64,000 nucleotides of DNA from an uncultured beta proteobacterium (GCA_903838565.1 CAILZB010000122.1:1-64000), one strand, 5' to 3'; numbered from the stretch's first letter, positions 7,961-19,746 are shown. Made by a program: numbers and translations. Notes: generated by a model from the letters alone, not told the origin.

Positions 7961-8980
7961 ATGCAAGCTTTCGAGATCACCTCCTTTGGAGCACCTGACG
8001 TTTTGCGTCTGGGGCAGCGACCTGCGCCTGTGGCAGGCGTGGGCGAATTGCTGATCCGGGTGTCGGCCAGCGGCGTGAATCGACCCGATGTGCTGCAGCG
8101 CGCGGGCCACTATCCAGCGCCTCCCGGCGCCTCCGATATCCCGGGGCTTGAAGTCGCGGGCGAGATCGTGGGTGGCGACGAACAGGCCATTTCTGCGGCC
8201 GGCTTGAAGCTCGGCGACACCGTATGCGCCCTCGTTGCCGGAGGTGGCTACGCCGAACTCTGCGTGGCGCCGGTGGGGCAATGTCTGCCCGTGCCCAAGG
8301 GCTTGAGCCTGACGCAGGCGGCCGCTTTGCCCGAGACCTTCTTCACGGTCTGGAGCAATGTGTTCGATCGCGGTCATCTGCTGCCCGGGGAGACCCTGCT
8401 GGTGCAGGGCGGCTCCAGCGGCATTGGCGTCACGGCGATTCAGATGGCCAAGGCGCTGGGCGCGAAAGTGATCGTGACCGCGGGCAGCGACGACAAGTGC
8501 GCCGCGTGTCTGGCGCTGGGCGCGGATCACGCCATCAATTACCGCTCGCAGGACTTCGTGCAGGAAGTCAAGACCCTCACGGCCGGCAAGGGCGGGGACG
8601 TGATTCTTGACATGGTGGCCGGCGACTACGTGGCGCGCGAGCTGGAATGTCTGGCCGAAGACGGGCGTCTGGTCATCATCGCAGTGCAGGGCGGCGTCAA
8701 GAGCCAGATCAACGCCGGCCTGGTGCTGCGCCGGCGCCTGACAGTGACGGGCTCGACCCTGAGGCCGCGGCCCGTCGCCTTCAAGGAGCAGATTGCGCGC
8801 GCGCTCAAACAGCACGTTTGGCCCTTGATCGAGAGCGGCAATATCAGGCCGGTGATCCACAGCACGTTTGCGGTGGCGCAGACGGACGCGAATGCAAACA
8901 GTGCTGCCGCCCAGGCGCATCGCCTGATGGAATCGAATGAACATGTGGGAAAAATCGTTTTGACCTGGGGTGCACCATGA
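7961..8980 (+). CDS. NAD(P)H quinone oxidoreductase, PIG3/QOR-like zinc-free MDR family
   Basis: The 339-residue product is a medium-chain dehydrogenase/reductase without the zinc ligands of alcohol dehydrogenases. It has the GroES-like N-terminal part ([20 protein letters not shown]) and a Rossmann fold with [19 protein letters not shown], followed by [13 protein letters not shown]. Such enzymes reduce quinones or enones with NADPH; the exact substrate is unknown. The start [10 protein letters not shown] at 7961 fits the family; an earlier ATG at 7907 adds an unrelated 18-residue stretch. The stop overlaps the tpiA start (ATGA), so the two are translationally coupled. Confidence 0.92.
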   Translation: MQAFEITSFGAPDVLRLGQRPAPVAGVGELLIRVSASGVNRPDVLQRAGHYPAPPGASDIPGLEVAGEIVGGDEQAISAAGLKLGDTVCALVAGGGYAELCVAPVGQCLPVPKGLSLTQAAALPETFFTVWSNVFDRGHLLPGETLLVQGGSSGIGVTAIQMAKALGAKVIVTAGSDDKCAACLALGADHAINYRSQDFVQEVKTLTAGKGGDVILDMVAGDYVARELECLAEDGRLVIIAVQGGVKSQINAGLVLRRRLTVTGSTLRPRPVAFKEQIARALKQHVWPLIESGNIRPVIHSTFAVAQTDANANSAAAQAHRLMESNEHVGKIVLTWGAP

Positions 8981-9726
8981 AGAAGAAACTGATTGCCGGC
9001 AACTGGAAGATGAATGGCAGCCTGGCTGCCAACGAAGCCCTGGTGCGCGCGCTGCAGGCCGGCCTGGCTGCGAATGCGCCGAGCTGTGAGGTGGCGGTGT
9101 GCGTTCCGGCTCCGTATCTGGCGCAGGTGCAAGGCCTGCTTGCAGCCGGCGCCATCGCGCTGGGCGCTCAGGATGTTTCGGCCTTCGAGGCTGGCGCCTA
9201 TACCGGCGAAGTGTCGGCCTCCATGCTGAAGGAATTCGGCGCGCGCTACTGCCTGGTCGGTCACTCCGAGCGCAGGCTGTACCACGGTGAAACCGACGCG
9301 CTGGTCGCGACCAAAGCCCAGCGCGCATTGGCCGCGGGCATCACGCCCATCGTGTGCATCGGTGAGACCCTGGCCGAGCGCGAAGCCGGCAGGACCGAAG
9401 AAGTGGTGAAGCGCCAGCTCGCCGCGGTGATTGCTGCCAACGGCCACTGCGTGAGCGAAATCGTCGTGGCCTACGAGCCGGTCTGGGCCATCGGCACCGG
9501 CAAGACCGCATCGCCCGAGCAGGCGCAGCAGGTGCACGCCGTGCTGCGCGCGCAATTGCAGGCCGCCAGCGCGCACGCCGATCGCATCCAGATCTTGTAC
9601 GGCGGCAGCATGAATGCGGCCAACGCCCACCAGCTGCTCGCGCAGGCTGACATCGACGGCGGCTTGATCGGCGGCGCCGCCCTCAAGTCTGCCGACTTCT
9701 TGACCATCATCGCTGCGGCCAAGTAA
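8977..9726 (+). CDS. tpiA: Triosephosphate isomerase
   Basis: The 249-residue enzyme interconverts dihydroxyacetone phosphate and glyceraldehyde 3-phosphate in glycolysis and gluconeogenesis. All catalytic residues are present: Lys11 in GNWKMNG, His96 in VGHSERR and Glu167 in [10 protein letters not shown]. The phosphate-binding YGGSM and GGLIGGAAL loops follow near the C terminus. Its start overlaps the stop of the quinone oxidoreductase and secG follows 37 bp later, the usual order in this group. Confidence 0.98.
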   Translation: MKKKLIAGNWKMNGSLAANEALVRALQAGLAANAPSCEVAVCVPAPYLAQVQGLLAAGAIALGAQDVSAFEAGAYTGEVSASMLKEFGARYCLVGHSERRLYHGETDALVATKAQRALAAGITPIVCIGETLAEREAGRTEEVVKRQLAAVIAANGHCVSEIVVAYEPVWAIGTGKTASPEQAQQVHAVLRAQLQAASAHADRIQILYGGSMNAANAHQLLAQADIDGGLIGGAALKSADFLTIIAAAK

Positions 9727-9763
9727 AGCCAGTGTTTCCCGCTATCCTTTCAGGAGTTTTTGA

Positions 9764-10135
9764 ATGAATGTTTTTCTCACCGTCGTGTTGGCCCTGCAAA
9801 TGCTTGCTGCCCTGGGGATGATCGGTCTGATTCTGGTGCAGCACGGCAAGGGTGCTGACATGGGCGCGGCCTTCGGCAGCGGCGGCTCCGGCAGCCTGTT
9901 TGGCGCCAGCGGCAGCGCGAACTTCCTGTCGCGCACCACGGCTTTGCTCGCCGCCGTGTTCTTTGTCTGCACCTTGGCGCTGGCCTATTTTGGCAACCTG
10001 CGTCCCAGCAGCACCGGCAGTGTGCTGGAGTCGGCTGCGGTTTCTGCGCCAGCGGCAGCGGCATCGGGATCGACGCCTGCTGCGGCCGCACCCGCAGCGC
10101 CCGCATCGGGTGCGGCGCAAATCCCGACTCGTTGA
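9764..10135 (+). CDS. secG: Protein-export membrane protein SecG
   Basis: The 123-residue protein is the small SecYEG translocon subunit. Two transmembrane segments are seen (about residues 3-22 and 57-77) around the conserved GKGADMGAAFGSGGSGSLFG loop. The alanine/proline-rich C-terminal tail is longer than in E. coli and of low complexity, as in other betaproteobacteria. CAGGAG precedes the ATG. The tail end is followed by 119 bp without a gene up to tRNA-Leu, containing a small CTTGGC/GCCAAG hairpin near 10152-10168. Confidence 0.95.
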   Translation: MNVFLTVVLALQMLAALGMIGLILVQHGKGADMGAAFGSGGSGSLFGASGSANFLSRTTALLAAVFFVCTLALAYFGNLRPSSTGSVLESAAVSAPAAAASGSTPAAAAPAAPASGAAQIPTR

Positions 10136-10254
10136 TATGTGTCAACTTTCACCTTGGCTTCAGGCCAAGTTCAGGGTGATTCAAGGGTAAACTCAACGCT
10201 TGTCTGGAGAGCAACGCCTGCAAAGGTTCCTCACGCCATCTGGACAAAAAAACC

Positions 10255-10339
10255 GCCGTCGTGGTGAAATTGGTAGACACGCTATCTTGAGGGGGTAGTG
10301 GCGAAAGCTGTGCGAGTTCGAGTCTCGCCGACGGCACCA
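10255..10339 (+). tRNA. tRNA-Leu (anticodon GAG)
   Basis: The 5' acceptor strand GCCGTCG pairs with CGACGGC at 10329-10335, followed by discriminator A and an encoded CCA. The anticodon loop TTGAGGG at 10287-10293 gives GAG at 10289-10291. A long variable arm and GTTCGAGTC T-arm support a class II leucine tRNA. It stands 60 bp before nuoA, so processing from a common nuo transcript is possible. Confidence 0.97.
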
Positions 10340-10399
10340 ATCAATTCAGCTTGCGGTGACAGTGGTGTTGCAAGTTCAACTGGTGAAGAGATCCTTTTG

Positions 10400-10759
10400 A
10401 TGAATATCGACCAGTATCTCCCGGTCCTGCTATTTATTTTTGTGGGCTTGGGCGTGGGCGTCGCGCCTCAGGCGTTGGGTTGGTTCCTCGGCCCCAACCG
10501 CCCTGACGCCGCCAAGAATTCACCCTACGAGTGCGGCTTCGAAGCGTTCGAAGATGCGCGCATGAAGTTTGATGTGCGCTACTACCTCGTCGCCATCCTG
10601 TTCATCCTTTTCGACCTGGAAATCGCGTTTCTCGTTCCGTGGGCCGCAGCGCTCAAGGATCTGGGCATCGTCGGCTTCTGGGAGGTGATGGTGTTCCTCG
10701 CAATTCTCGTCCTGGGATTTGTTTATATGTGGAAAAAAGGCGCCCTGGACTGGGAGTAA
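10400..10759 (+). CDS. nuoA: NADH-quinone oxidoreductase subunit A
   Basis: The 119-residue membrane subunit of complex I has three hydrophobic helices and the conserved segments [19 protein letters not shown] and [22 protein letters not shown]. It lies at the interface of the quinone module and membrane arm. The start MNIDQYLPV at 10400 is preceded by GAAGAG; in-frame upstream sequence overlaps the tRNA and is not coding. This is the first gene of a 14-gene nuo operon, four bases before nuoB. Confidence 0.97.
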   Translation: MNIDQYLPVLLFIFVGLGVGVAPQALGWFLGPNRPDAAKNSPYECGFEAFEDARMKFDVRYYLVAILFILFDLEIAFLVPWAAALKDLGIVGFWEVMVFLAILVLGFVYMWKKGALDWE

Positions 10760-10763
10760 CACA

Positions 10764-11243
10764 ATGATCGAAGGCGTACTCAAAGAAGGTTTCATCACCA
10801 CCAATTACGACACGGTGATGAATTGGGCCAAGACCGGCTCTCTGTGGCCGATGTCGTTTGGTCTGGCCTGTTGTGCCGTGGAGATGATGCACGCGGCCAA
10901 CGCCCGCTACGACATCAGTCGCTTTGGCGCAGAGGTGTTTCGCGCCAGCCCGCGGCAGTCCGATCTGATCATCGTGGCCGGCACGCTGTGCAACAAGATG
11001 GCGCCCGCGTTCCGCAAGGTCTATGACCAGATGAGCGAGCCGCGCTGGGTGATTTCCATGGGCTCCTGCGCCAATGGTGGCGGCTATTACCACTACAGCT
11101 ACTCGGTGGTGCGGGGCTGCGATCGCATCGTCCCGGTGGACATCTACGTGCCGGGTTGCCCGCCCACGGCGGAGGCCTTGCTGTACGGCATCATTCAACT
11201 GCAGCACAAGATCCGCCGCACCCAAACCATTGCGCGCGCCTGA
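10764..11243 (+). CDS. nuoB: NADH-quinone oxidoreductase subunit B
   Basis: The 159-residue subunit carries the terminal [4Fe-4S] cluster N2 that reduces quinone. Cysteines for the cluster are seen in [12 protein letters not shown], in [10 protein letters not shown] and in [14 protein letters not shown]. The start at 10764 gives the normal N terminus [13 protein letters not shown]. It is tightly packed between nuoA and nuoC and is cotranscribed with them. Confidence 0.98.
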   Translation: MIEGVLKEGFITTNYDTVMNWAKTGSLWPMSFGLACCAVEMMHAANARYDISRFGAEVFRASPRQSDLIIVAGTLCNKMAPAFRKVYDQMSEPRWVISMGSCANGGGYYHYSYSVVRGCDRIVPVDIYVPGCPPTAEALLYGIIQLQHKIRRTQTIARA

Positions 11244-11252
11244 GGAAAAGCA

Positions 11253-11861
11253 ATGACTTCTTATGCTGTAAATCCCCAGACCCTCAAAGCTCAGGTCGAT
11301 GCTGCCCTGGGTGACATGCTTGTCAGCAGCGTGGTTCGTCTGGACGAACTCACGATCGTGGTCGACGCCAAGAATTACCTGCAGGCGGCCAGGGTTTTGC
11401 GTGACGATCCCCGCTGCCGCTTCGAGCAATTGATGGACCTGTGCGGCGTCGATTACTCAGCCTACAAGGATCAACCCCAAGTCGGCCTGCGCTATTGCGT
11501 GGTGTCGCACCTGCTGTCGGTGAGTTTGAATCAGCGCGTTCGCCTCAAGGTGTATGCGGCTGACGACGCCTTTCCGGTGCTGCCCTCGCTGGGCGACATC
11601 TGGAGTTCCACCAACTGGTTTGAGCGCGAAGCCTTCGACCTGTTCGGCATCGTGTTCGAAGGGCATTCGGACCTGCGCCGCATCCTGACCGATTACGGCT
11701 TCATCGGCCACCCGTTCCGCAAGGACTTCCCCACGTCGGGTCACGTGGAAATGCGCTACGACGCGGAGCAAAAGCGCGTCGTCTATCAGCCCATCACGAT
11801 TGAGCCGCGTGAAATCACGCCGCGCATCATCCGTGAACCAAACTACGGCGGGTCGCACTGA
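11253..11861 (+). CDS. nuoC: NADH-quinone oxidoreductase subunit C
   Basis: The 202-residue hydrophilic subunit corresponds to the mitochondrial 30-kDa subunit. The conserved C-terminal signature is [17 protein letters not shown] and [18 protein letters not shown]. It is a separate protein here, not fused to NuoD as in enterobacteria. GAGGAAAAG precedes the ATG. One base separates its stop from nuoD. Confidence 0.97.
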   Translation: MTSYAVNPQTLKAQVDAALGDMLVSSVVRLDELTIVVDAKNYLQAARVLRDDPRCRFEQLMDLCGVDYSAYKDQPQVGLRYCVVSHLLSVSLNQRVRLKVYAADDAFPVLPSLGDIWSSTNWFEREAFDLFGIVFEGHSDLRRILTDYGFIGHPFRKDFPTSGHVEMRYDAEQKRVVYQPITIEPREITPRIIREPNYGGSH

Positions 11862-11862
11862 C

Positions 11863-13116
11863 ATGGCAGACATCAAGAATTACACCCTGAACTTCGGGCC
11901 ACAGCATCCGGCGGCGCACGGGGTCCTTCGCCTGGTGCTGGAACTTGACGGCGAAGTGATTCAGCGCGCGGACCCGCATATCGGACTGTTGCATCGCGCG
12001 ACCGAAAAGCTGGCCGAGAGCAAGACCTATATCCAGGCATTGCCGTATATGGACCGTCTCGACTACATGTCGATGATGTGCAACGAGAACGCCTACTGTC
12101 TTGCGCTGGAAAAGATGCTGGGACTGGAAGTGCCGATTCGCGCCCAGTACATCCGCGTCATGTTCTCCGAAATCACGCGCATGCTGAATCACCTGCTGTG
12201 GGTGGGTGCGCACGGCATCGACTGCGGCGCCATGACGGTCATGCTGTACGCGTTTCGAGAGCGCGAAGACCTGCTCGATATGTACGAGGCCGTCAGCGGC
12301 GCGCGCATGCACGCGGCCTATTTCCGTCCGGGCGGCGTGTACCGCGATCTGCCCGAAACCATGGCGCGGCATGAGCCCAACAAGATTCGCAGCGCCAAGT
12401 CCACGGCCAACCTGAATCGCAATCGCGACGGAAGCCTGCTCGATTTCATCGACGACTTCACACAGCGTTTCCCGACCTATCTGGCCGAGTACCACACGCT
12501 GCTGACCGACAACCGCATCTGGAAGCAGCGCACTGTGGGCATTGGCGTCGTCACGCCCGAGCGCGCGCTCAATCTGGGCTTCACCGGCCCGATGCTGCGT
12601 GGCTCCGGCATCGCCTGGGATCTGCGCAAGACCCAGCCTTACGATGCCTACGCACACATGGACTTCGACGTCCCGGTGGGAAAGACCGGCGACAGCTACG
12701 ACCGCTATCTGGTGCGCATGGAAGAGATGAAGCAGTCCAACCGCATCATCAAGCAATGCGTGGACTGGTTGCGCGTGAATCCGGGCCCGGTCATCACCGA
12801 CAACCACAAGATCGCGCCACCGGACCGTGAATCCATGAAGTCCAACATGGAAGACCTGATCCACCACTTCAAGCTCTTTTCCGAGGGGTTTGCCGTGCCC
12901 GAGGGCGAAGCCTACGCCGCGATCGAACACCCCAAGGGAGAGTTTGGCATCTACATGGTGAGCGACGGCGCGAACAAGCCTTATCGCATGAAGATTCGCC
13001 CGCCCGCCTTCGTGCACTTGGCGGCGCTGGACGAAATGGGCAAGGGCCACATGATCGCCGACGCTGTCGCCATCATCGGCACGATGGATATTGTGTTTGG
13101 AGAAGTGGACCGATGA
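11863..13116 (+). CDS. nuoD: NADH-quinone oxidoreductase subunit D
   Basis: The 417-residue 49-kDa-type subunit forms the quinone-binding site with NuoB. Typical segments are [22 protein letters not shown] near the N terminus, [14 protein letters not shown], and [13 protein letters not shown] near the C terminus, ending in FGEVDR. The start [16 protein letters not shown] is the family form; an in-frame upstream ATG at 11800 lies within nuoC and is ignored. Its last four bases overlap nuoE. Confidence 0.98.
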   Translation: MADIKNYTLNFGPQHPAAHGVLRLVLELDGEVIQRADPHIGLLHRATEKLAESKTYIQALPYMDRLDYMSMMCNENAYCLALEKMLGLEVPIRAQYIRVMFSEITRMLNHLLWVGAHGIDCGAMTVMLYAFREREDLLDMYEAVSGARMHAAYFRPGGVYRDLPETMARHEPNKIRSAKSTANLNRNRDGSLLDFIDDFTQRFPTYLAEYHTLLTDNRIWKQRTVGIGVVTPERALNLGFTGPMLRGSGIAWDLRKTQPYDAYAHMDFDVPVGKTGDSYDRYLVRMEEMKQSNRIIKQCVDWLRVNPGPVITDNHKIAPPDRESMKSNMEDLIHHFKLFSEGFAVPEGEAYAAIEHPKGEFGIYMVSDGANKPYRMKIRPPAFVHLAALDEMGKGHMIADAVAIIGTMDIVFGEVDR

Positions 13117-13604
13117 TTTCCGAAGAATCCAAAGCGCGCTTCGCTCAGGAAGTCGCCAAATACCCCGCAGATCAGAAGCAGTCAGCCGTCATGGCCTGCC
13201 TGGCCATTGCGCAACAGCAACTGGGCCACGTCAGCGCCGAAACCGAGCGTGAGATTGCTGCGTACCTGGGCATGGCGCCGATGGCGGTGCACGAAGTCAC
13301 AAGCTTCTACAACATGTACAACCAGCAGCCGGTGGGCAAGTTCAAGCTCAACGTCTGCACCAACCTGTCGTGTCAGGTGCGGGGCGGCGATCACGCGCTG
13401 GCGCACCTCGAGAAGAAGCTCGGTGTCAGCATGGGTGAGACCACGGCCGACGGCATGTTCACCCTACAGCAGTGCGAGTGCCTGGGCGCCTGTGCCGATG
13501 CACCAGTGCTGCTGGTGAATGACCGCAACATGTGCAGCTTCATGAGCGACGACAAGCTCGATCAGTTGGTGGACGGCCTGCGCGCCGCGGAGGGCAAGGC
13601 ATGA
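13113..13604 (+). CDS. nuoE: NADH-quinone oxidoreductase subunit E
   Basis: The 163-residue 24-kDa-type subunit binds the [2Fe-2S] cluster N1a through a thioredoxin-like fold. The four cysteine ligands are in CTNLSC and CECLGAC. The [10 protein letters not shown] segment is also typical. It overlaps nuoD and nuoF by four bases each (ATGA), indicating translational coupling, and forms the NADH-dehydrogenase module with NuoF and NuoG. Confidence 0.98.
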   Translation: MISEESKARFAQEVAKYPADQKQSAVMACLAIAQQQLGHVSAETEREIAAYLGMAPMAVHEVTSFYNMYNQQPVGKFKLNVCTNLSCQVRGGDHALAHLEKKLGVSMGETTADGMFTLQQCECLGACADAPVLLVNDRNMCSFMSDDKLDQLVDGLRAAEGKA

Positions 13605-14956
13605 ATGCGCAACAAGTGCTGGCGCAATTCCAGGCCACAGGCAAGGAAACTTCGTTTCATGGTCGGCATATCGAGCCGCAGATCATGGCCGGACTCGACG
13701 GCGCCAACTGGCACCTGTCGGACTACCAGGCGCGCGGTGGCTACCAGGCCTTGCGCAAGATGTTGGGGCAGGACGGCGCTACCGCCATGACCCAGGACGA
13801 CGTGATCGCCACGGTCAAGGCTTCGGCGCTGCGCGGTCGTGGCGGCGCGGGTTTTCCCACCGGGCTCAAATGGAGCTTCATGCCCCGAAAATATGCGGGT
13901 GACAAGTATCTGGTCTGCAACTCGGACGAGGGCGAGCCTGGAACCTGCAAGGACCGCGACATTCTGCAGTTCAATCCGCACATCGTGATCGAAGGCATGA
14001 TCATCGCCGCCTATGCCATGGGCACGGCGGTGGGATACAACTACATCCACGGCGAAATCTTCCAGACCTACGAGCGCTTTGAAGAGGCGCTGCGCGAGGC
14101 GCGCTCCGCCGGCCTGCTGGGTGACAACATCCTGGGCAGCGGATTCAATTTCCAGCTGCACGCGGCCCATGGTTTTGGCGCATATATCTGCGGCGAAGAG
14201 ACCGCCTTGCTCGAGTCGCTCGAAGGCAAGAAAGGGCAGCCGCGCTACAAGCCGCCGTTCCCGGCCAGCTTTGGCATGTACGGCAAACCCACGACCATCA
14301 ACAACACCGAAACCTTTGCGGCCGTTCCCTGGATCATCCGCAACGGCGCACAGGCGTATCTGGAGTGCGGCAAGCCGAACAACGGCGGCACCAAGATCTT
14401 CTCCGTCAGCGGTGACGTGCAGCGCCCCGGAAACTACGAAGTTCCCATGGGAACGCCTTTTGCCAAGCTGCTGGAACTGGCGGGGGGAGTGACGGCCGGG
14501 CGCAAGCTCAAGGCAGTGATTCCCGGCGGGTCTTCCTCTCCCATCCTGCCTGCGGCCCTCATCATGGACTGCACCATGGACTACGACTCCATCGCCAAGG
14601 CGGGCTCGATGCTGGGTTCGGGCGCGGTGATCGTGCTCGATGACAGCCGTTGCATGGTCAGCAGTCTGAAGCGCCTGAGCTACTTCTACATGCACGAATC
14701 CTGCGGCCAGTGCACGCCCTGCCGCGAAGGCACGGGCTGGCTGTCGCGCATCGTGGACCGGATCGAGACCGGCCAGGGCCGCCCCGACGACATGGACCTG
14801 CTGGACAGCGTGGCCGAAGACATCATGGGACGCACGATCTGCGCGCTGGGCGATGCGGCTGCCATGCCGGTGCGCGCCATGATCAAGCACTTCCGACCTG
14901 AATTTGAATATCACGTAGCGCACAAGACCTGCCCGGTCCGGCCTGCATCTGAGTGA
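13601..14956 (+). CDS. nuoF: NADH-quinone oxidoreductase subunit F
   Basis: The 451-residue 51-kDa-type subunit binds NADH, FMN and the [4Fe-4S] cluster N3. The FMN/NADH site is marked by [17 protein letters not shown] and the cluster by [12 protein letters not shown], with a fourth cysteine in [12 protein letters not shown]. The start [10 protein letters not shown] at 13601 overlaps the nuoE stop; longer frames read through nuoE sequence. Length is normal. Confidence 0.98.
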   Translation: MNAQQVLAQFQATGKETSFHGRHIEPQIMAGLDGANWHLSDYQARGGYQALRKMLGQDGATAMTQDDVIATVKASALRGRGGAGFPTGLKWSFMPRKYAGDKYLVCNSDEGEPGTCKDRDILQFNPHIVIEGMIIAAYAMGTAVGYNYIHGEIFQTYERFEEALREARSAGLLGDNILGSGFNFQLHAAHGFGAYICGEETALLESLEGKKGQPRYKPPFPASFGMYGKPTTINNTETFAAVPWIIRNGAQAYLECGKPNNGGTKIFSVSGDVQRPGNYEVPMGTPFAKLLELAGGVTAGRKLKAVIPGGSSSPILPAALIMDCTMDYDSIAKAGSMLGSGAVIVLDDSRCMVSSLKRLSYFYMHESCGQCTPCREGTGWLSRIVDRIETGQGRPDDMDLLDSVAEDIMGRTICALGDAAAMPVRAMIKHFRPEFEYHVAHKTCPVRPASE

Positions 14957-14966
14957 GCCCTGCACC

Positions 14967-17099
14967 ATGATTGAAATAGAACTCGACGGCAAAAAGGTGG
15001 AAGTGGCTGAAGGCAGCACGGTGATGCACGCCGCCGAGAAGGTGGGCACCTACATTCCGCACTTCTGCTACCACAAGAAGCTGAGCATCGCGGCCAGTTG
15101 CCGCATGTGCCTGGTGGACATCGAAAAGGCCCCCAAGCCGATGCCGGCCTGCGCCACGCCCGTGGCCCAGGGGATGATCGTTCGCACCAAGAGCGACAAG
15201 GCGGTCAAGGCGCAACAGTCGGTGATGGAGTTCCTGCTCATCAACCATCCGCTGGATTGCCCGATTTGCGACCAGGGTGGCGAGTGCCAGTTGCAGGATC
15301 TGGCTGTCGGCTATGGCGGCACGAAGTCGCGCTACGAAGAAGAAAAACGCGTGGTTGCCCCAAAGGACGTGGGGCCGCTGATTTCGATGCAGGAAATGAG
15401 CCGCTGCATCCACTGCACACGCTGCGTGCGCTTTGGCCAGGAAGTGGCCGGCGTGATGGAGCTGGGCATGTCCCATCGCGGCGAGCATGCGGAAATTGAA
15501 ACCATGGTGGGTCAGACGATCGACTCCGAACTGTCGGGCAACATGATCGACCTGTGTCCGGTGGGCGCTCTCACCAGCAAGCCGTTTCGCTACAGCGCCC
15601 GCACCTGGGAACTGTCGCGCCGCAAGTCGGTCAGCCCGCATGATTCGACCGGCGCCAATCTGATTGTCCAGGTCAAGAACGCCCAGGTGTTGCGCGTCGT
15701 GCCACTCGAAAACGAAGCCGTGAATGAATGCTGGATCGCCGACCGCGACCGCTTTTCCTATGAGGCGCTGAATTCGGCTGAGCGTCTGACGGCGCCCATG
15801 CTCAAGCAGGGCGGGGAGTGGAAGACGGTGGATTGGCAGACCGCGCTGGAATACGTGGCCAACGGCCTGACACAGGTGCAGGTCGAGCACGGTGCTGCCA
15901 GCATCGGCCTGCTGGCCAGCCCGCACAGCACGCTGGAAGAATTGCATCTGGCCGCTGCATTGATGAAGGGCCTGGGCTCGAGCAACATCGATTCGCGCCT
16001 GCGCCATGCCGAATTTGCAGCGCCAGAAGGTGTGCGTTACCTTGGCACCTCGATCGCTTCGCTGTCGGAACTGCAAAGTGTGCTGGTCGTGGGATCGAGC
16101 CTGCGCAAGGACCATCCCTTGTTTGCGCAAAGAATTCGGCAAGCGGCGCGCAAGGGCTGCGTCGTGAGTTCGCTGCAAGAGCAGGCCCAGGATTGGGCCA
16201 TGCCGGTGACGAACCGGCTGCTGGCCGACGCCACCGTCTGGGTGCAGGCGCTGGCCGACGTGGCTGCCGCCGTGGCCGCAGAAAAGAATGTGGCAGCGCC
16301 CGCTGCCGGCACGGCAAGCGCTGTGGCCAAGGCCATTGCGCAGTCGCTGCTCTCAGGTGAGCGCAAGGCGGTGCTGCTGGGTAACGCCGCCGCGCACCAC
16401 GCCAAGGCGTCGAGCCTGCTGGCTCTGGCGAACTGGATTGGCGCACAGACCGGCGCCAGCGTGGGCTATCTGACCGAGGCCGCGAACACCGTGGGCGCGC
16501 AGCTTGCGGGCGCGCTGCCTGGCGCAGCGGGCCTGAATGCCGCGCAGATGCTGGGCGGCGGCTTGAAGGCCGTGCTCCTGCTGAACAACGAACCCGAGTT
16601 CGATTCCGCCGCCGGTGCCAAGGCCCGCGCCGGACTGTCAACAGCGGACATGGTGGTGAGCCTGAGCCCGTTCAAGGCAAACATGGATGTGGCCGACGTG
16701 CTGCTGCCGATCGCGCCCTTCACCGAAACCTCGGGCAGCTTCGTCAACGCCGAAGGGCGCTTGCAAAGCTTCCACGCCGTGGTCAAACCGCTGGCTGAAA
16801 CCCGACCGGCCTGGAAGGTGTTGCGCGTGCTGGCCAACCTGCTGGACGTCGAAGGCTTCGAGTTCGAGTCCTCGCAGCAGGTATTGCTGGCGGTGCCGGG
16901 TGTTCAAGCCTCGCCGCAGGGGCCGATGGTAGAGGCCGGGCGCTTGAGCAATGCCACGCGCGCTGGCATTGACCTGGCGGCGGCGCAGACGAAGCCGGTG
17001 ACGGCGGCGATCTATCAGCTCGATGGGCTGGTGCGGCGTTCCAGTTCGCTGCAAATGACGGCGGACGCCAAACTCACAGCGCAAGAGGTGGTTGCATGA
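14967..17099 (+). CDS. nuoG: NADH-quinone oxidoreductase subunit G
   Basis: The 710-residue 75-kDa-type subunit relays electrons from NuoF. An N-terminal ferredoxin-like domain has [15 protein letters not shown], and further cluster ligands lie in [22 protein letters not shown] and [14 protein letters not shown]. The rest is a molybdopterin-oxidoreductase-like domain that carries no cofactor in complex I, with the C-terminal [21 protein letters not shown]. The middle part is alanine-rich and poorly conserved. The stop overlaps nuoH. Confidence 0.98.
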   Translation: MIEIELDGKKVEVAEGSTVMHAAEKVGTYIPHFCYHKKLSIAASCRMCLVDIEKAPKPMPACATPVAQGMIVRTKSDKAVKAQQSVMEFLLINHPLDCPICDQGGECQLQDLAVGYGGTKSRYEEEKRVVAPKDVGPLISMQEMSRCIHCTRCVRFGQEVAGVMELGMSHRGEHAEIETMVGQTIDSELSGNMIDLCPVGALTSKPFRYSARTWELSRRKSVSPHDSTGANLIVQVKNAQVLRVVPLENEAVNECWIADRDRFSYEALNSAERLTAPMLKQGGEWKTVDWQTALEYVANGLTQVQVEHGAASIGLLASPHSTLEELHLAAALMKGLGSSNIDSRLRHAEFAAPEGVRYLGTSIASLSELQSVLVVGSSLRKDHPLFAQRIRQAARKGCVVSSLQEQAQDWAMPVTNRLLADATVWVQALADVAAAVAAEKNVAAPAAGTASAVAKAIAQSLLSGERKAVLLGNAAAHHAKASSLLALANWIGAQTGASVGYLTEAANTVGAQLAGALPGAAGLNAAQMLGGGLKAVLLLNNEPEFDSAAGAKARAGLSTADMVVSLSPFKANMDVADVLLPIAPFTETSGSFVNAEGRLQSFHAVVKPLAETRPAWKVLRVLANLLDVEGFEFESSQQVLLAVPGVQASPQGPMVEAGRLSNATRAGIDLAAAQTKPVTAAIYQLDGLVRRSSSLQMTADAKLTAQEVVA

Positions 17100-18172
17100 T
17101 TGACGCGATTTTCAATTACGGGCAGGGACTGCTGGCCGCATCATGGTGGACCGGCCTGGCCTGGCCCGCGGCCTGGGCGCTGATCAAGATCGTCGTGGTG
17201 CTGATGCCTCTGATGGGCATCGTTGCCTACACCACGCTGTGGGAACGCAAGCTGCTGGGCTGGGTGCAGATCCGCCTCGGGCCGAATCGCGTGGGACCCT
17301 GGGGCCTGCTGCAGCCCATGGCGGACGCCATGAAGCTGATGACCAAGGAAATTCTGGTCCCCGCCAAGTCGAACAAGGTGCTGTTCCTGATGGGGCCGGT
17401 CATGACCATCATGCCGGCACTGGCGGCCTGGGCGGTCGTTCCTTTCGGCCCGGATCTGGCGCTGTCCAACATCAACGCCGGCCTGCTGTTTGTCATGGCG
17501 ATTGCCTCGCTTGAGGTCTACGGCGTGATCATTTCGGGTTGGGCGTCCAATTCCAAATATGCGTTTCTCGGTGCCCTGCGTGCCTCTGCGCAAATGGTGA
17601 GCTATGAGCTGGCCATGGGCTTTTGCCTGGTGATCGTGCTGATGGTCTCAGCCAGTCTGAACCTGACCGACATCGTTATGGGGCAGGCCAAGGGCATGTT
17701 TGTAGACCGCGGACTGGGCTTTCTGTCCTGGAACTGGCTGCCGCTGCTGCCGATCTTCTTTATCTACTTCATCTCGGGTTTGGCGGAAACGAACCGCCTG
17801 CCGTTTGACGTGATCGAAGGTGAATCGGAGATCGTGGCCGGCCACATGGTGGAGTACTCGGGCATGTCCTGGGCCATGTTCCAGTTGGCGGAATACGCCA
17901 ACATCTGGATGATCTCGATTCTGTCCACCATCATGTTCCTGGGCGGATGGCTGTCGCCCGTCGGCTTCCTCGACTGGATTCCGGGATGGATCTGGCTGGG
18001 CCTGAAAGCCTCCTTCGTGATGACGCTCTTTATCTGGGTGCGCGTGACGTTTCCACGGTTTCGCTATGACCAGATCATGCGCCTGGGCTGGAAGATCTTC
18101 ATACCCGTGACCCTGGTGTGGCTGGTCCTGGTGGCGGTCTGGATGCAGACCCCCTGGAATATTTGGAAATAA
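17096..18172 (+). CDS. nuoH: NADH-quinone oxidoreductase subunit H
   Basis: The 358-residue membrane subunit (ND1 type) has about eight hydrophobic helices and builds the quinone chamber next to NuoB/D. Diagnostic segments are [20 protein letters not shown] and [18 protein letters not shown] followed by [16 protein letters not shown]. It overlaps nuoG by four bases and precedes nuoI by twelve. Confidence 0.98.
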   Translation: MIDAIFNYGQGLLAASWWTGLAWPAAWALIKIVVVLMPLMGIVAYTTLWERKLLGWVQIRLGPNRVGPWGLLQPMADAMKLMTKEILVPAKSNKVLFLMGPVMTIMPALAAWAVVPFGPDLALSNINAGLLFVMAIASLEVYGVIISGWASNSKYAFLGALRASAQMVSYELAMGFCLVIVLMVSASLNLTDIVMGQAKGMFVDRGLGFLSWNWLPLLPIFFIYFISGLAETNRLPFDVIEGESEIVAGHMVEYSGMSWAMFQLAEYANIWMISILSTIMFLGGWLSPVGFLDWIPGWIWLGLKASFVMTLFIWVRVTFPRFRYDQIMRLGWKIFIPVTLVWLVLVAVWMQTPWNIWK

Positions 18173-18184
18173 TTCGAGCCGTCT

Positions 18185-18718
18185 ATGTCTACCCCAACCA
18201 CCAGCGCCATGGCCACTCGCGTCGAGCCCGATTTCTCGCTCAAGGACTTTCTGTCCAGCTTTCTGCTGGCCGAGTTCTTCAAGGGGATGTTGCTCACCGG
18301 AAAATATGCCTTCCGCAGCAAGATCACGCTCGAGTACCCGGAAGAGAAAACGCCTCTGTCGCCCCGGTTTCGCGGCCTGCACGCGCTGCGCCGCTACGAG
18401 AACGGCGAGGAGCGCTGCATCGCCTGCAAGCTGTGCGAAGCGGTCTGTCCCGCTATGGCGATCACGATCGAGTCCGAAGAGCGCGCCGACGGCTCGCGCC
18501 GCACCACGCGCTACGACATCGACCTGAACAAATGCATTTTTTGCGGATTCTGCGAGGAAAGCTGCCCGGTGGATTCGATCGTGGAAACCCACATCCTGGA
18601 GTACCACGGCGAATCCCGCGGAGATCTGTATTTCACCAAAGAGATGTTGCTCGCGGTGGGGGATCGCTATGAACCCCAGATTGCAGCGGCCAGGGCGGCC
18701 GACGCCAAGTACCGCTGA
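18185..18718 (+). CDS. nuoI: NADH-quinone oxidoreductase subunit I
   Basis: The 177-residue subunit carries two [4Fe-4S] clusters (N6a, N6b) bound by [12 protein letters not shown] and [12 protein letters not shown], passing electrons to NuoB. The start at 18185 could also be the ATG ten codons on (MATRVEPDF); both lie before the conserved amphipathic N terminus. It sits between nuoH and nuoJ. Confidence 0.97.
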   Translation: MSTPTTSAMATRVEPDFSLKDFLSSFLLAEFFKGMLLTGKYAFRSKITLEYPEEKTPLSPRFRGLHALRRYENGEERCIACKLCEAVCPAMAITIESEERADGSRRTTRYDIDLNKCIFCGFCEESCPVDSIVETHILEYHGESRGDLYFTKEMLLAVGDRYEPQIAAARAADAKYR

Positions 18719-18764
18719 CCGTCTCCTGACCGATTAACCCAGAACACCGAAAAAGAAACGACAC

Positions 18765-19436
18765 ATGGACGTCAAATCAGGTCTCTTCTATTTCTTTTCG
18801 ATCGTGCTGTTGTTCGCCGCATTCCGGGTGATCACGGCGCGCAACCCGGTCTACGCCGTGCTCTATCTGGTGCTGGCTTTCTTCCAGGCCTCGGCGCTGT
18901 GGATCCTGCTGCAGGCGGAATTCCTGGCGATCGCCCTGGTGCTGGTCTACGTGGGGGCTGTGATGGTGCTGTTCCTGTTCGTGGTGATGATGCTGGACAT
19001 CAATGTGGACAGCCTGAGAGAGGGATTCTGGAAGCACTTTCCTCTGGCCGCCGCGGTCGGCGTGCTGATCGCGCTGGAGATGGCCGCGGTCCTGATGGGA
19101 GGCTTTCGCATCTCCGAAGAGCCCAAGGCGGTGGCAGCCCTGGGACAGGCGGCGCACCAATATTCGAACACCCGTGAACTGGGCAAGCTGCTCTATACGC
19201 AGTATCAGTACCCGCTTGAAATCGCGGCCATGATTCTGCTGGTGGCCATCATCGCCGCCATCGCCTTGACGCTGCGCCAGCGCAAGGACGTCAAGTATGT
19301 GAATCCGGCGGATCAGGTGCGAGCCCGATCCAAGGACCGGTTGGAAGTCGTGAAGATGGAAGCTACTCAATCATTTGCCGCGCACGAAACGGCGCAGGCC
19401 GCTGCAGCCGCAGCAGCTTCGGAGAAACAGGCATGA
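18765..19436 (+). CDS. nuoJ: NADH-quinone oxidoreductase subunit J
   Basis: The 223-residue subunit is the ND6-type membrane component with five hydrophobic helices; [17 protein letters not shown] and [18 protein letters not shown] are characteristic. After the last helix comes a hydrophilic C-terminal tail ending in an alanine-rich stretch. GAAAAAGAAACG precedes the start. Its stop overlaps the nuoK start by four bases. Confidence 0.97.
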   Translation: MDVKSGLFYFFSIVLLFAAFRVITARNPVYAVLYLVLAFFQASALWILLQAEFLAIALVLVYVGAVMVLFLFVVMMLDINVDSLREGFWKHFPLAAAVGVLIALEMAAVLMGGFRISEEPKAVAALGQAAHQYSNTRELGKLLYTQYQYPLEIAAMILLVAIIAAIALTLRQRKDVKYVNPADQVRARSKDRLEVVKMEATQSFAAHETAQAAAAAAASEKQA

Positions 19437-19741
19437 ACATCACGCTGGGACACTTTCTTTCCCTTGGTGCAATGCTGTTTGCACTGTCCATCATCGGGAT
19501 CTTCCTGAACCGCAAGAACCTGATCGTGCTGCTGATGGCGATCGAGCTCATGCTGCTCGCGGTCAACATGAATTTCGTCGCGTTTTCCCACTACCTGGGC
19601 GATCTGAACGGACAGGTTTTTGTGTTTTTCATTCTGACCGTGGCTGCGGCCGAGTCAGCCATTGGTCTGGCCATTCTGGTGCTGCTGTTCCGTAACAAGT
19701 CCAGCATCAATGTGGACGAGTTGAATTCGTTGAAGGGTTAA
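19433..19741 (+). CDS. nuoK: NADH-quinone oxidoreductase subunit K
   Basis: The 102-residue ND4L-type subunit has three helices and the conserved glutamates in [13 protein letters not shown] and [13 protein letters not shown] that take part in proton pumping. It is coupled to nuoJ by an ATGA overlap and followed five bases later by nuoL. Confidence 0.98.
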   Translation: MNITLGHFLSLGAMLFALSIIGIFLNRKNLIVLLMAIELMLLAVNMNFVAFSHYLGDLNGQVFVFFILTVAAAESAIGLAILVLLFRNKSSINVDELNSLKG

Positions 19742-19746
19742 TAAAA

